Below, piece by piece: positions 51,582-63,430 of a DNA stretch of 64,000 bases; the first letter of the stretch is position 1, and the number at the start of each line of letters is the position of its first letter. The translations under genes were made by a program, and so were the position numbers. The notes under the pieces were generated by a model. That model was not told where the DNA came from. It made no database searches and worked only from the letters and a program-made list of their open reading frames with translations. The stretch comes from Micropterix aruncella (taxonomy: Eukaryota > Arthropoda > Insecta > Lepidoptera > Micropterigidae): the NCBI GenBank assembly GCA_944548615.1, contig OX155955.1, positions 2,806,340-2,870,339 of the forward strand. The letters are read 5' to 3'.

Positions 51582-52185
51582 CGTGTGGCACTCGGGGACT
51601 GCCGCGGTAAAGCTATTGCATAGCATTTTTAACAACTTATGCAATTATAATTATTTATTAATTTTATTCATTTTATTTTTTCTGATATCAGATAACTGCG
51701 CTCTATCGGAAAACGTTGAAATTAATACGAATCATTTGCGGCTGCGGTAGCAAATGATTCGGAATAATTTAAACGTCTTCCGATAGAGCGCCGCTCACGA
51801 ATTTTTTATTCGATAAAGCAAAAAAACCGGATTATTCGAAAAAAATCGTAGAAAAAAAGATAGATAATTAAATTATCTTTAAAATGGTGCAGGTTTCATA
51901 ATAATACGCCAGATAGTATTTGCATAGTAGTCGTTTTTGTGTTCGGATAGACCTAATTTCACAAATTAATTACACTATGTAATATAAACAAAATCTAAAA
52001 TATTCAAAGCTAAGAATATTAGGAAAATGTTCTTGTTTAACATATATTTTTTTCGAATCGTAAGCAGTACTTGTTTATACGTAATTATCAGTTTAAAATC
52101 ATTAATTTTCGTTAAGAAATTTCTTCATTCGGTCGCCGCGCTGGCCTACTAGGCCCGCGATAAAAACTATGCAATAGCTTAAAAA
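51582..52185. mobile_element. Foldback DNA element, family K copy 2
   Basis: Same as 23186-23715, starting CGTGTGGCACTCGGGGACTG and ending CTATGCAATAGCTTA. It includes about 60 bp (52085-52140) absent from copy 1. Confidence 0.82.
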
Positions 52186-52494
52186 ATAATAACATTGATA
52201 GTTTTAAAACTGTAATTACTAATTGGCTATAGGATTTAGAAATGGTTATTGAGTTGTGGTTTGATTTGTTCAAAATATTTATGTATAAAATATGTTATTT
52301 ACTGTAATTATTATTATTTTATAATTGTTATTATTAGTAGTATAATCTTTAGTGTGATATATTGAGTATTTTTTTACTCTACTTTATATCTATTACTTAA
52401 TATCTATCTATCTCCACGTAATAAATTTCTAATGTCAGCTCGCAAACCTAAACAATAGACATTTTTACAACAAAAAAAAAACGACTATTTTTTT
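52186..52494. other. Unannotated AT-rich stretch
   Basis: No gene or repeat recognised. Confidence 0.4.
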
Positions 52495-52860
52495 TTATAA
52501 GCGCAGAAGCCATGTCATGGTACGGGCTATCATAATTGAATGCGTATACAAATGTTTGTGTCTGTGCTGTTGACCGTTGAGCAGTTATCTCGTTGGAAGC
52601 CAACCATGGGTGCCGCAGTCCTGTCTTGGTGAAACTTAGAACGGGCTGTCGTAATTGAACGCATATAAAAAAATCGTGTGTGTGCTGTTGACCGTTAAGG
52701 AGTACCCTCGTCGGGAGCCAACCCTGGGTGCAGCAGCCATGTCATAGTATAACTTAGAACGGGCTATCATAACTGAATGAGTATACAAAATTTCGTGTCT
52801 GTGCTGTTGACCGTTGGGAGTCCACTCGACTGGAGTCAACCCAGGGTGTAGAATCAGGTC
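52495..52860 (+). repeat. 118-bp tandem repeat, three units
   Basis: GCTGTTGACCGTT recurs at 52566, 52684 and 52803. Each unit carries 'gccaacc(c/a)tgggtgc', 'ccatgtcat' or its variant, and 'ggctatcataa(t/c)tgaatg'. Units are diverged, so the array is old. A lone unit lies at 37270. Confidence 0.88.
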
Positions 52861-53871
52861 ATGCTTACCATAAAAAAAGCATAGTCACCGGAATTGAACC
52901 AAAATGTCGATTTTCTACTTCATACGATAATATTTGAGGAGTTCCCCCAATTCCACATGGATCTCATCATCAGAACGGGGGCAAAACTATAAGCATATCC
53001 TTTCAAATAAAAAAAATCCAAATCGGTTCATAAATTGCGGAGTTCTGAGGTAACAAACATTAAGTCTGGTTGGGATTTTTACCCGGTTTGCATAAACCCA
53101 CTTAACTTGTGAATTTACGCGACCCCTTTTGTGCTGGGTAATTACCCCTTCGATTATCTTCTACGGTTTTCACCTTGGACTGTATTCAAATGGTAATCAC
53201 TCACCAGCTAGGTTGGTTTTTCTCTCAGGGGTGGTTGTCTCGAACGAGTGGTGGATTCCAACCTCACAAGGAAATTAGTTCAGCTAGAGGCTTCCGTGAT
53301 AGAACCTCACTTTCCTCAGGTCACGCAGGATAAGCTTCCGTCGAAAATAAACACTTTTTATTCGCGAGACTTTCTTTTATTCGGTCACTTATCCTTACTT
53401 TTACATTGAGTTCCGAGTACTTATAATTTACTACTAAGTCCCGGTGCTTGGATCGCGGCGCGTTCACGCTGACCCTTTGCCAATTTACAACTGAAGCTTT
53501 CGCTCTTTTCTGCCCTCGATCGCCTTACATTTTTTTTAAGATGGCGACCGCCCTTACCTTTCATTGGTCTATCTCCTTCCAAAAATTTCTAAACACACCC
53601 CCATAAATGCACCGCACACGTATTATCCAATCACGAGACAGGGCGCATAACAGATGCAACCCCGTTTGAAAGAGACATCGCAATCATGCTTCCTCGCTTG
53701 CACGCTAGAGCGAGAAGCGAATACACTAGTTGTCTCTGTCTTACATTTAAACATTTTATAGACATATTATTTGCTTAATTTAAAAGAAAAGAATCTACCC
53801 TAGTACGGGCATTAACCTAGTTGGGTAGTTTTTTAAGACATAATTTTTGTACTACTTTCTCTTAAATAAAG

Positions 53872-53906
<35 letters not shown>

Positions 53907-54837
53907 TCGTCGCAAACGCCACCCTTCCCGAGTACACATTGTCTTAAACATAGGTTAGTCTCAGATCATTTGTAACAAGTTAATATTAATGTTAGATCGT
54001 TAATTAGGCTAATTAAGTTGTCTCTCCTAGCGCTTTACTTTACATTAAACGAAATACTATATGCTATGCTTAAATTAAGTAATCATGCAATTTTCTTTAC
54101 ATTTTAAGCTATATTATTTCTAGGGTTAATTGTGGGATTTGGAGTATGTATGATTTTTTGTAACGTCCACGGTTTTTATTTCGTAGTCTTTTGCCCGTCG
54201 CCTTGCTCGTAATTTATCGTTAACATGTGTAGCTAAGGAGTCTTTCTCACGATTTATTTTGAATGGAAACGGTGGTCGGTCCATGGAGAGTCGAGTTTCA
54301 GGGTCGGCAGCTCGTTTATTTTATAGCCCCTTTCTGTCCTTTCCTTTGAGTTATCAGCTATTTTTCAAGGAATCTCATATCCTCGGCGTCCGTGACTAAT
54401 TATGTTTCCTACCCTTTGTAAGAGGGTCTCACTTTTTGGGAAGATTTATCGGCGTTGGCGTCCGCTCTGTCGAATATTCTGAACCAAAGTCAATTAATAA
54501 GTCTCAAATCGCACTTCTATGCACAGGCGTAGAAGTGTGACGTTTCGGGTTGCATGGGATTTAATTAATTAGTAAGACATTAATATTAGATAAGACATGT
54601 AAAATAAAATAAACAAAACAAAACAAAATAAAAAATGTTACCTGATTGAGTAGGCAATACATAAAAAGTAATTCATTCAAAGAATTAAAAAAAAACGCAT
54701 TTTTGAAATCTTTATTAGGACCTTCTTTCTATAAAACAATCATTTTGCCTTCTGAAAACAGACAGGAACTAAATAGCAAAACACTGACCTCATGCTTATA
54801 AGAATCTGCCATCCAACTAGGACTAGCACGTTCTAGG
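52861..54837. other. Unannotated stretch with (ATT)n microsatellite
   Basis: A (TTA)n array is at 53873-53904. 53100-53760 is moderately GC-rich and looks inserted; no coding domain recognised on either strand. Confidence 0.45.
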
Positions 54838-55884
54838 GTAGACTAGACTATATACAGATATACCTAGTCTTGCCATAAATATTGATACAAGATTTTTTAA
54901 CTACAAAAATAAAACTACTATTTGGATTTGAATATTTTTTTCACAATTTATTTTGGCAAAAGTAAACTACGAAATAAAAAAATATTAATCAAAATGGCCG
55001 CCATTTGCCTTAATAAAGCACCGATGTCTATAAGGCCACTCATCGATTGCTTTACGCTCGATGTCCATGGGAAAATGATCCACAGCTGCAACCAACGTCT
55101 GCTTCAATGACTCCAGGTTGTGGTGTCGTCTTCAACAGACCATGTCCTCTAAAAGTGACCATAATTTATAGCCGAGCGGATTTAGGTCTGGGCTGGCTGA
55201 CGGCCAATAATGAATACTAATAAACTCGGGTTTATGATTTTTAAGCCACTGTTGAGTTATTTTGGCATTAGAATCTATATGAAATATCTATGGTTTGTTT
55301 TTGAACATGGTTTGGTTTAAGGGCTTCACCACACTCCTTAAAATGTCTTGCTGATAGTTTTTTGCTGCTGTTTTGACACCCTTTTTACAACAATGTAAGG
55401 AAGTGACGCCGTCATAGGATACTCCCCACCGAAACATCACTGAGGCGGGATAATGACCTCGTTATATCCTTGACACCAGTTCACTGATTTCCTTCGAGGA
55501 CCATGCATACACTTTATCATTCTGCTTATCAAAAGTTTCCTCCATGGTAAAGATTTTTTCGTCAGTAAACAGGATTTTTTTTATAATCGTCTTTAGCGTC
55601 CAGAGACAACAGGAGTCTTGATTATTTTTTTTATTATTTTTGTTTTAACGGTAAGACGCCGTCCTGTTTGTCGTTTGAAAGCCCTAAGTCTCAATTCTTG
55701 TTTTGATGCAGCTCATGGTTCTCGGCGCAATATCCATTTCCTATCACGAGCCATGATTTTTTGTTTACAGACAGGATTTCGATTGATTCGCGACTTCACA
55801 TTGTTGATGACCTATAGTGTACGAACCGTGCGAGACCGGCCTGCTGGTATTTTACGGTTATTTACACTTATTCTTATTTATTAA
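54838..55884 (-). mobile_element. mariner-like (Tc1/mariner superfamily) element
   Basis: Contains a decayed transposase on the minus strand with non-coding ends. The left end (54838-54960) holds the post-stop sequence. On the right it runs straight into an inverted ACACGACTG-family MITE fragment. Confidence 0.8.
54960..55860 (-). pseudogene. mariner-like transposase pseudogene
   Basis: Minus-strand pieces: an N-terminal helix-turn-helix part (KIPAGRSRTVRTL, SRINRNPVCKQKIMARD, AFKRQTGRRLTV), LFTDEKIFTMEETFDKQN with the first catalytic Asp, VSYDGVTSLHCCKKGVKT, IFHIDSNAK with the second Asp, WPSASPDLNPLGYKLW with the third, and MDIERKAIDEWP at the end. At least four stops or frameshifts interrupt it, and about four residues appear lost after the second Asp. 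The DDD-type layout supports mariner; the exact DD-x-D family is not determined. Confidence 0.85.
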
Positions 55885-55980
55885 GATTTAGAAGTTATGG
55901 TCGAATAAAGAAACGGAAAATATACATAGATGAACCCTGAACACATTACACTCTTTTTTTGTTAAGCAGTCGTGTAAAAA
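55885..55980 (-). mobile_element. ACACGACTG-family MITE fragment, copy 5 (inverted)
   Basis: GAAGTTATGGTCGAATAAAG, GAAACGGAAAATATACATAG, 'atgaaccctgaacacattac' and CAGTCGTGTAAAAA match the right arm of the element at 35.77-36.03 kb. Confidence 0.72.
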
Positions 55981-56012
55981 GAAACCTAGCCTATGCATGC
56001 TCTCCTTCATTT

Positions 56013-57348
56013 GAATCAATTTGACAAGGCTTGTCTTTAAAATATAATTATATTATTTATGAAATGAATTTTTTATTATTGAATAAATATATTTATTAAT
56101 TTTTATATGACATTGATTATGTCTATATTATGAGTATTTTTTTAAATAAAAATAATATTGTTTAGTATTTTGTTATCTTAGTAATACTTCTGGTGTTGGA
56201 TTATTCTTAAAGTACCTACTTGTCGATTCTTTTTATATTTTATTGACTATTATGGATATTTTTCTAATTTGATCCTGTTTTTTTTAATTGAACCAAAAGT
56301 ACCTACCTACCTTTTTTTATTTTTATTAAATACCCATTTTTTAAAAATACAGTTTTGTATAAAATCCAGCCAAGCCTAAGGCTTACCTGCTGGAGATTAT
56401 GATAGGGTGACTTTCAGTGCAACTGTAGTGGCCATTTTGACCATATTATAATATATCTGCTACATTAGCCAGGATTAGTCGGCACAGAAAGCCACCCCCT
56501 TGATAATGTTTACATAAAAAGATGAACGTACTTAATGCTAATAAAATAAAGTATAAATCTTATTCGTATCATCTACACGTGTGTTTCACTTTCACTTATT
56601 TTAAAGCTAACTATTTTTAATTCTTTTTTTGTTTTTTTTGTACATTTTTTATAAGTTTTTAAATTTAGAGGAATTTGGTTGAATATATGAGGGATTAGCC
56701 AATTCAATCTTCTTTTGCCATAAAGGTTGCCTTGCCTTTATATAAAAAAGTATGTCTTATAAAGTTATGAATAGTTTGCAGGAATATAAAATTACGAATT
56801 CCCCAGTCTATACCTTTTTGGAATTTATAAGCTATGACTATGGTGCCTAATGCGGTGTAAAAATATCTGTCAAAAAAAATATTCATCGAAGAAACTGAGT
56901 ATTTTTTCGAAAATAAATAAATTACATTATTATGCAGACATTAAAGTGAAAAAATGGCAAAGTAACAACTGAAATCAATAACCGTTTGCAGGCTGTTTAT
57001 GGCACTTTGAAACTCTGGCAACGGAACCTTTCAATAAAACACTGTTAGACCGAGACATTTTCTATTTCTCCAATTTTCTACTTTTCTACTTCTCCTCAAA
57101 TTTTCTACTTCTCACACAAATTTTCTACTTCTGCATATTTCCTTAAACAAGCTCTAGTTTGTCAGACGCTCGCGAGATGTCAGAGTCGTCCGCTAAAGGC
57201 GCCTAACCGTTCAGCATGAAACATTAGGTTTGGCAAATTGGGCATCATTTCACAAGCCGTATTATACGTTATCATATATATTGGTATGCTATGCCTTTAT
57301 TTTTCCAGAAAGAGGTACTGGGATTTTAATTAAAATCCTGGCATCTTA
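56013..57348 (+). repeat. Block Y, copy B, left part
   Basis: Matches 46971-47878 apart from a ~425-bp segment at about 56311-56735 that copy A lacks and in which I recognise nothing. Ends at the TTA (57346-57348) used as the Harbinger target. Confidence 0.88.
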
Positions 57349-57680
57349 GGGCGAGTTGTTTGAACCGTGGTAATAGTAAAAATCTGTGGTAATAGTTAAA
57401 ATCGGTAGTAATTCTGCAAAAAAGCGTTGTTTGATCGCGAGTAACCTCCAATCCGTAGTAATTCGAGTTACTCTAGTAAGCTGAAATTTACCAGCCGACA
57501 TCGAGTGGTAATAGTAACTTTCGCAAGATGGCGGTTCCGAATCAGCTGATGCGGCCCGCGCGAGTGGCCGCGCGTAGTGTCAGTTTGCTTCCGCGTTGCT
57601 TCCAGTGATAGGTTGCTGTCAGTCGTCGGCGGCAAAGCGTTTGTGTTTCGATAATAACAGTTGTAAATAGTTATTTAGAA

Positions 57681-59004
57681 ATGGATTTGGGATACCTTGT
57701 TTCTTCTGACGACAGTAGTTCGGATGACGATCGTGTAGTTGTGGAATTTGTCCTAATGCGGAAACCGAAAACATTTCGGCCTCGAATCGATAACTGCGCG
57801 GTTTGGGACGATTCCGAATTTTTCGCGAGATTTCGAATGTCAAAGGAAACGGTGTATTGGTTGACCGATATGGTGAAAGAGGACCTACAGAGCCCTTCAA
57901 ATAGGTACGTAATATGTGTTATATGAGTATTTTAAGACAAAGTAACTATATATTTAAGGTTATGTTTCTTATTACTTCAGAAATAACGCAGTCACACCGT
58001 TGGAGAAAATCCTCATAGCATTGAGATTTTATGCTACTGGAAATATCCAGCAGTGTAGTGGAGATTTGAGCGGCCTCCACAAATCTACAGTTTGCAGAAT
58101 CATCGATTCGGCAAATAAAGCAATCTGCAAATTGAGGCGTACATTTATATCAATGCCGATGACCGATGAGCAGAAAAGATATACCGTAGTGGGATTTTAT
58201 AACATAGCGAAATTTCCTAATGTCATCGGAGCTATTGATTGTACACATGTGCCAATAATAAATCCCGGTAAAGCTATTTAAACGTCATTTATTAAAGTCA
58301 TGACTGCTCTGTCTATAATAAAATATATTTTTTTGTTTCTCAGGAGGCGACGATTCGGAATATTATCGGAATAGAAAAAGAGTGTTTTCCTTTAATGTCC
58401 AGGTAGTGGCTAATTGGGACCTCAAGATAATGGACGTCGTTGCTCGATTTCCTGGTTCAGCACACGACAGCCACATATTCAGCCATAGTACACTAGTTGG
58501 CCGACTAATTAGAGGAGAATTCGGCAACTACCACCTACTGGGCGACAGAGGCTACGCATTAAAGCCGTATTTATTGACTCCATATGCCAATCCAACTACT
58601 TCGGATGAGCAGCTGTTTAACGAGAGCCAAATTCGTTCGAGAAATGTTGTCGAGAGGACGTTCGGTGTTTGGAAGCGGCGATTTCCAGCCATAGGCTCTC
58701 AATTACGGATAGACGTCGAGAAAGTGGAAGCAACTATAGTTGCGACGGCTATTCTCCATAATATATGTATTCAGCGCAAGGAGACAATGAAAGATTGGAA
58801 CGAGGAATTGCCACCTGGCAATGCAGCAATAACGCCTTCAATCGAGAGAGATGATGTCAGTGGATTGGATGTACGAAAACACTTAACAACATCATATTTT
58901 TCCAGGTAAACATTTTAATAGTGTGGAATTTAATGCTCTAGATTTTTTATATATTAATTTATTTATTTAATTTCAGGCTTGCTGCTGCATCATCATCACA
59001 CTGA
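57681..59004 (+). CDS. HARBI1-type PIF/Harbinger transposase (spliced, intact)
   Basis: Catalyses cut-and-paste movement of the element. Predicted exons are 57681-57904, 57981-58267, 58344-58905 and 58977-59004. Every intron is GT-AG and the frame is preserved, giving 366 residues, close to the family's usual 340-450. The N-terminus is acidic and serine-rich (SSDDSSSDDDR). Residues ~85-125 form a helix-turn-helix-like region (LIALRFYATG, LHKSTVCRII). The DDE nuclease follows: GAIDCTHV with D161, SAHDSHIF with D212, LLGDRGYALKPYL with D238, and RNVVERTFGVWKRRF with E274, where D238 and E274 are 35 residues apart. No stop or frameshift was seen. The last exon encodes only nine residues and is the least certain. 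Confidence 0.93.
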
Positions 59005-59669
59005 AACGAATTAGTAAAGTAACAGTTATAACTATTTTTGGAAGTGTAAAATGAGAAATGGCAATAGTTTTTATAAAGAAACACCATAACTGGATTTTTG
59101 TATATAGAACCATATCAGAATTATCACTGTACTTTATGTATAATAAATAAATATCGTCACTAACTTGAAATCGCTTTTGCTTTAAAATTAATGAAACGCA
59201 GTCATAGATTCAGATATATTTTATTCAGAGTTCCATATATTTTTCAAAGAAATATTGCATCACTACATGTCGATTGCCTCATTTTTTACTAGGCAAGACA
59301 TAAAAATAAAATTAAGTACAACGGCAAATTATTAGACGAGTGAATTACAAAAAAATAGTAATGTGCCAAGATAACAATAATAATAAACAAAAGGAATATT
59401 TATGAAAAATATATTTATATATTCTATATTTTGAAATAAAAACAGAAATTAGCAAAACGGAAAAAAAACATTCATAGTAACCTTTGCTCCAAATAAATAG
59501 TCAATACTAAAGCTTAAATTTATTGGTAACAAAATATATATTCTTAATTAAATTAAACTAAATTAAGTATAGTTAAACAAAATATTCTACTTTAACTATA
59601 GTTTAATACAAATAATACTAGTCAATACTAAAGCTTAACTTAATTAATAGCAACTACATATTATTATCC
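59005..59669. other. Harbinger intergenic region between convergent genes
   Basis: AT-rich 3' UTRs of both genes. AATAAATAAATA near 59144 is a likely polyadenylation signal for the transposase. A ~50-bp 'actagtcaatactaaagctt' motif occurs twice (59502 and 59618). Confidence 0.7.
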
Positions 59670-61441
59670 TTAATTACTATCATGCTTTAAACTATCTATT
59701 TTTTTTATTTCGTATTCTAATTGTTTTTTTTTAATTGCAATTTCCAATTCATGGAGCTGCTTCTTCCGTTCCTCTTCAGCAACTGCACTCTCCAATAGGA
59801 AACTGAAATGGCTCATTTTGGCCTCATGCTCCTTAGCTGCGTACTCATTGTACGAGTCCTGTCGGGCCTTCTTGCATTTCACCAGATCTGCCTTTTCCGC
59901 TGATAACGTGCATATCCGCTTCCGTGTCTCTTTTGGCGTGTACCTCACTTCCTTCACGCTTTGCGTTTCTGAAAATATAATGAAAAACAAATTAGTATGC
60001 ATCACTAGCGAAACCTTCAGTACATTCCATGAGGGATCAATATTTTATTTTTTTTTCTTTCTCGACAATGCCACTTCACGATGCATTGTCTCATTTATAC
60101 TCGTTAGTCAAGCAATATCGCGCTCTGTATGAATCAGAGGAGCTTATAAAATTTAGTAGGTATAAAATTTATAGCAACTTACGTAAAGCCTTCGAAGGAG
60201 GCTTCCTCAGCATAGCCTTTGGAGTAGAGGTATCGAACACCACTGGGGCCGTTGAGACGGTGACATTGTTATCCAATGTAGATTCAAAATCCATTGCTGT
60301 GGAAAAGTGAAAATTGTATGAAATAAAACATTCCCTTTTTTATAGTCTTCATGGAGTATTGTGTACACTTACGATAAGAGAAACATGCAGGGACCTCATA
60401 TTCCCTATTGTCGTCCTGTTGTGCAGTACGGCTTTCTGGCTCATTTGATAATTCCCCAATATCTTTTGATATATCATCTGAAACAATGATAAACAAATGA
60501 ATTAATTTCTAAATAATATAAAACAGTCCAAACAGACGCAAGTGGCCGGCAAATTCAAAAGTGATTACTCGGCGGTTAGTAGTCATTGCTTTTCGGTAGC
60601 TCAAAGCTGTGCGTGCGAATGGCATGTATGCCCGTAGCCTTAATGTGTTTTTTTAACTCCATTATAATTGGCAAAAGGTAAGACCTGGAATGTATGTGGA
60701 CTCTCAGTCCACGTGTGACCAGTTATCAGATTCTTAGCAATGCGACTACTGCAAGATTCAAAATAAATGTAATTACCTAAGTACTTTTGGGTTGAAACCA
60801 AGACATCCGATTGCGATTCCATTTCAGTCACAGATGGCTGACCAAACATGTCCGAATCACAGTCATACGCTGATGCACGTCCTTTCGTCCCTATGCCTGT
60901 GAGGTCACATATCCAATCAGTATTGGAATGAGTATTGGGTGGAGGGGGTCCACCCCCAGTTGCCATCAATACTTTTCTCTCCGTCGATGTGTCCTGAAAA
61001 GGAAAAAACCCAACCTTGTAGTAAAATAAATACCTAGTTAACTATAAAAATATCAATAATTTTAATTTCACGAATACATACTTTCTTTGCGGCTTTCCTC
61101 ATATTATTGAATTTATTTTTCATCTGCGTGACAGTCCTGAAGGATTTGCCAGAAGTAGCATTAAATTCATCCGTCACTTTCTTCCAAGCAACGTCTTTCT
61201 GCGCGACGCTCACGCAATCGGTCTTCTTATTGAGAATAACGTCGCGGTAATTCTCCACCAGATTACGGAAGATCGTCAACTCATCTTCGCCAAAATGCGA
61301 TGCTCGGTCACTGTTGAATATTGTTCATTAGAATATTAATCACTGTTCATTAGATTAGATAATTTGCCTGTAGTGCGCCAATTATGGCGTATATTTGATG
61401 TAATTTACGGTTGTGGCTTACCTAGTTTTGGGCGCAGACAT
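59670..61441 (-). CDS. Myb/SANT-like accessory protein of the Harbinger element (spliced, intact)
   Basis: Minus-strand exons 61441-61422, 61310-61082, 60993-60777, 60477-60373, 60296-60183 and 59968-59670. All introns are GT-AG, phases agree at each junction, and the product is 327 residues. Residues ~13-83 are a trihelical Myb/SANT-like domain with a conserved AWKKVTDEFNA and KNKFNNMRKAAKK. GGGPPPP follows at ~95, as is common after this domain in Harbinger partner proteins. The middle is acidic and low-complexity, and the C-terminus (~280-325) is a charged coiled coil (EEERKKQLHELEIAIKKKQL). In characterised PIF/Harbinger elements such a partner binds DNA and helps nuclear import and targeting of the transposase. 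The 20-nt first exon is the least certain part. Confidence 0.88.
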
Positions 61442-61810
61442 CTTTTTTGAAAATTTTCGTAAGGAATTGATAATTTAAAACGATTAAATGCTTTCCCACG
61501 CGCGCACGAAATCGGCAAAACCAAGGCAGAACAACGGCAGTAAACGACGCACGATGAAATGAAATGACATTTGGCGCATTATTGCCAGCAACGAAAATTA
61601 AAAAAGGCTAGAATTCTGTCGGGAAAAGGCGATTTTGTGGAATATGTCGTTTATTATGCTGGCAACTCAAATTACTTTTGTAATATTTTACTATGGTAGT
61701 TTTGACGTTCAAACAACCGAGCTAGCCTATTTACTGTAGTATTTTGAAATACTCTAGTAATAATTACTATTGTAAATTGGGAATATTACCACGGTTCAAA
61801 CAACTCGCCC

Positions 61811-62705
61811 TTAATATTAATAACAAAATGGATAGGCAGTTAGCGAATAGTCCTGCGTACAGTAGATCTCGCTTTATTAGAACTACTAAAACGGCCACAA
61901 TCTTTAAACGAAATCAAAAAATTAAAAAACATCAGTAGAGTAAGAATTAGAAAGTAATTCAATTCGGGTGTCGAAATTACAATCTAAACGAATACAAATC
62001 TTTTTTACAATTCATCTTAATTTAATTTAACATTTAGTAAAAGTAAGCAATAAAACAGAACAAAGAACAAGGAAAACTAAATTGGGAATTATAATAATTA
62101 CACAATAAAAACTAGAATATGTAACGAAAATCAAAATAATGATAGTAATAAAAAAATACTCGTGATAATAATAATAAAACATAGTAATTTAAGTTTAATC
62201 TCAAAATCTCAACAACTAAAATTTTTGAAATAAAATTAAAGCTCTGAATACATTTTTATACACATTAAAAAAAAGCATTTTAAAGGATATTATATTTTTA
62301 CTTTACCAGCCTACCAACTGACGAGGAGGTAAAGTATTGTGAACGCGCTAAAAAAAATCGACATGAAGACGGATATATAAGTTTTGTTCCCCCTACTCCC
62401 CCCCCCCTTACCCCCCCCCCCCCCCACCCCCCGTGAAGATTAAGACAATTTCCAGGCTGAAGTCTGTCTGTGTGTCTGTCTGTGAGTGTGTGTGTCTGAG
62501 CCCATACATAGCGCATACATTAAACGCAAATGATAATCTTTCTATTATGCTAAGCAAAGAGCAGCCGAGCCCGCCTTGCTAGGCACCCCTGTGTTAAGGC
62601 GAGCTCACTTCGGGAGTCACACTAGAGTGCCACGGTTGTGTCAAGGAAAGATCTAAGATAGATTTTTTAAAATTATTTTAATTTTTATTTATAATCGTTA
62701 TTATT
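61811..62705 (+). repeat. Block Y, copy B, right part
   Basis: Matches 47876-48745. The C tract at 62398-62432 is longer than in copy A, and one CCGAGCCCGCC/CCGAGCCGCC difference lies near 62570. Confidence 0.88.
61997..62145 (+). repeat. Inverted repeat with 62.73-62.88 kb, left arm
   Basis: 'ttttttacaattcatcttaa', 'acatttagtaaaagtaagca' and 'acaaagaacaaggaaaacta' are found reversed at 62728-62878. Confidence 0.85.
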
Positions 62706-62727
62706 ATTATATTTATTTTTTTTTAAA

Positions 62728-62878
62728 ATATACTTTTTACTTTCATTATTTTGATTTTCGTTAGAATTCTAGTTTTTATTGTTTGATTATTATAATTCCA
62801 AATAAGGTCTCCTTGTTCTTTGTTCTGTTTTATTGCTTACTAAATGTTAAATTAAATGAAGATGAATTGTAAAAAACA
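62728..62878 (-). repeat. Inverted repeat with 62.0 kb, right arm
   Basis: Reverse complement of 61997-62145 with moderate divergence. Copy A of block Y has no counterpart arm on its right side. Confidence 0.85.
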
Positions 62879-63430
62879 TTTATATTAGCATTGATTATAT
62901 TTATAATCAACGGTGCTAGTTTATATTGTAATTGTAATAATATATTGAAATAAATTACTCTCTTATTCTTATTCTAAATAGTCGCCAGCGCCACCTTCAG
63001 AAAGTTCTGCGCACATATCCCCATTGGTGCAATCACTTGATGCAATGTAGTATATGCAGGAACTAATTATCTTTACGAGTGCACAAAGCTTTTTGTAGGT
63101 GGCTCTAGCAGCGGCATAGGCGACCAGCCTAAGGACATAGTATACCGAGAGAACTTTCAAATCAAATAAATAAACAAACGAACATCATGGTTCATTTATT
63201 TTCATTCTTGGTATTTTAACTTCTGGCATATTGTTACATACATATCTATATTTCAACATTTGCTCAATTTTTGTATAAAATGTAAATACTATTAGGTTAT
63301 TGTAAATTGATCCAATTTTCATCTTAAACTGTCATTTTGTATTTTTGGGTGTTGGGTACGATTTTCGATTTCATATTTGTTATGATAATATTTATTTGGC
63401 CCTGTGTTGTGTGCTGAACTGCGAGTAAAC
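62879..63430. other. Unannotated AT-rich stretch
   Basis: No gene or repeat recognised. Short frames only (62969-63160 minus, 63324-63512 minus). Confidence 0.45.

Larger units (their letters stand above)
57349..61810. mobile_element. Complete PIF/Harbinger transposon with two genes
   Basis: A 4,462-bp element. Its first 27 bp (starting GGGCGAGTTGTTTGAACCGT) are perfectly inverted at its other end. TTA is duplicated at 57346-57348 and 61811-61813, the 3-bp target duplication characteristic of PIF/Harbinger, and the unoccupied site exists at 47876-47878. GGTAATAGT motifs repeat in the first 180 bp and may be transposase-binding subterminal repeats. The two encoded genes are convergent and both open. 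Confidence 0.96.

Noticed and set aside
55618..55884. 88-codon plus-strand frame
   Set aside because: Antisense to the mariner-like transposase N-terminus.
59818..60310. Plus-strand frames over the Harbinger Myb-like gene
   Set aside because: Antisense to verified exons of the minus-strand gene with consistent splice phases.
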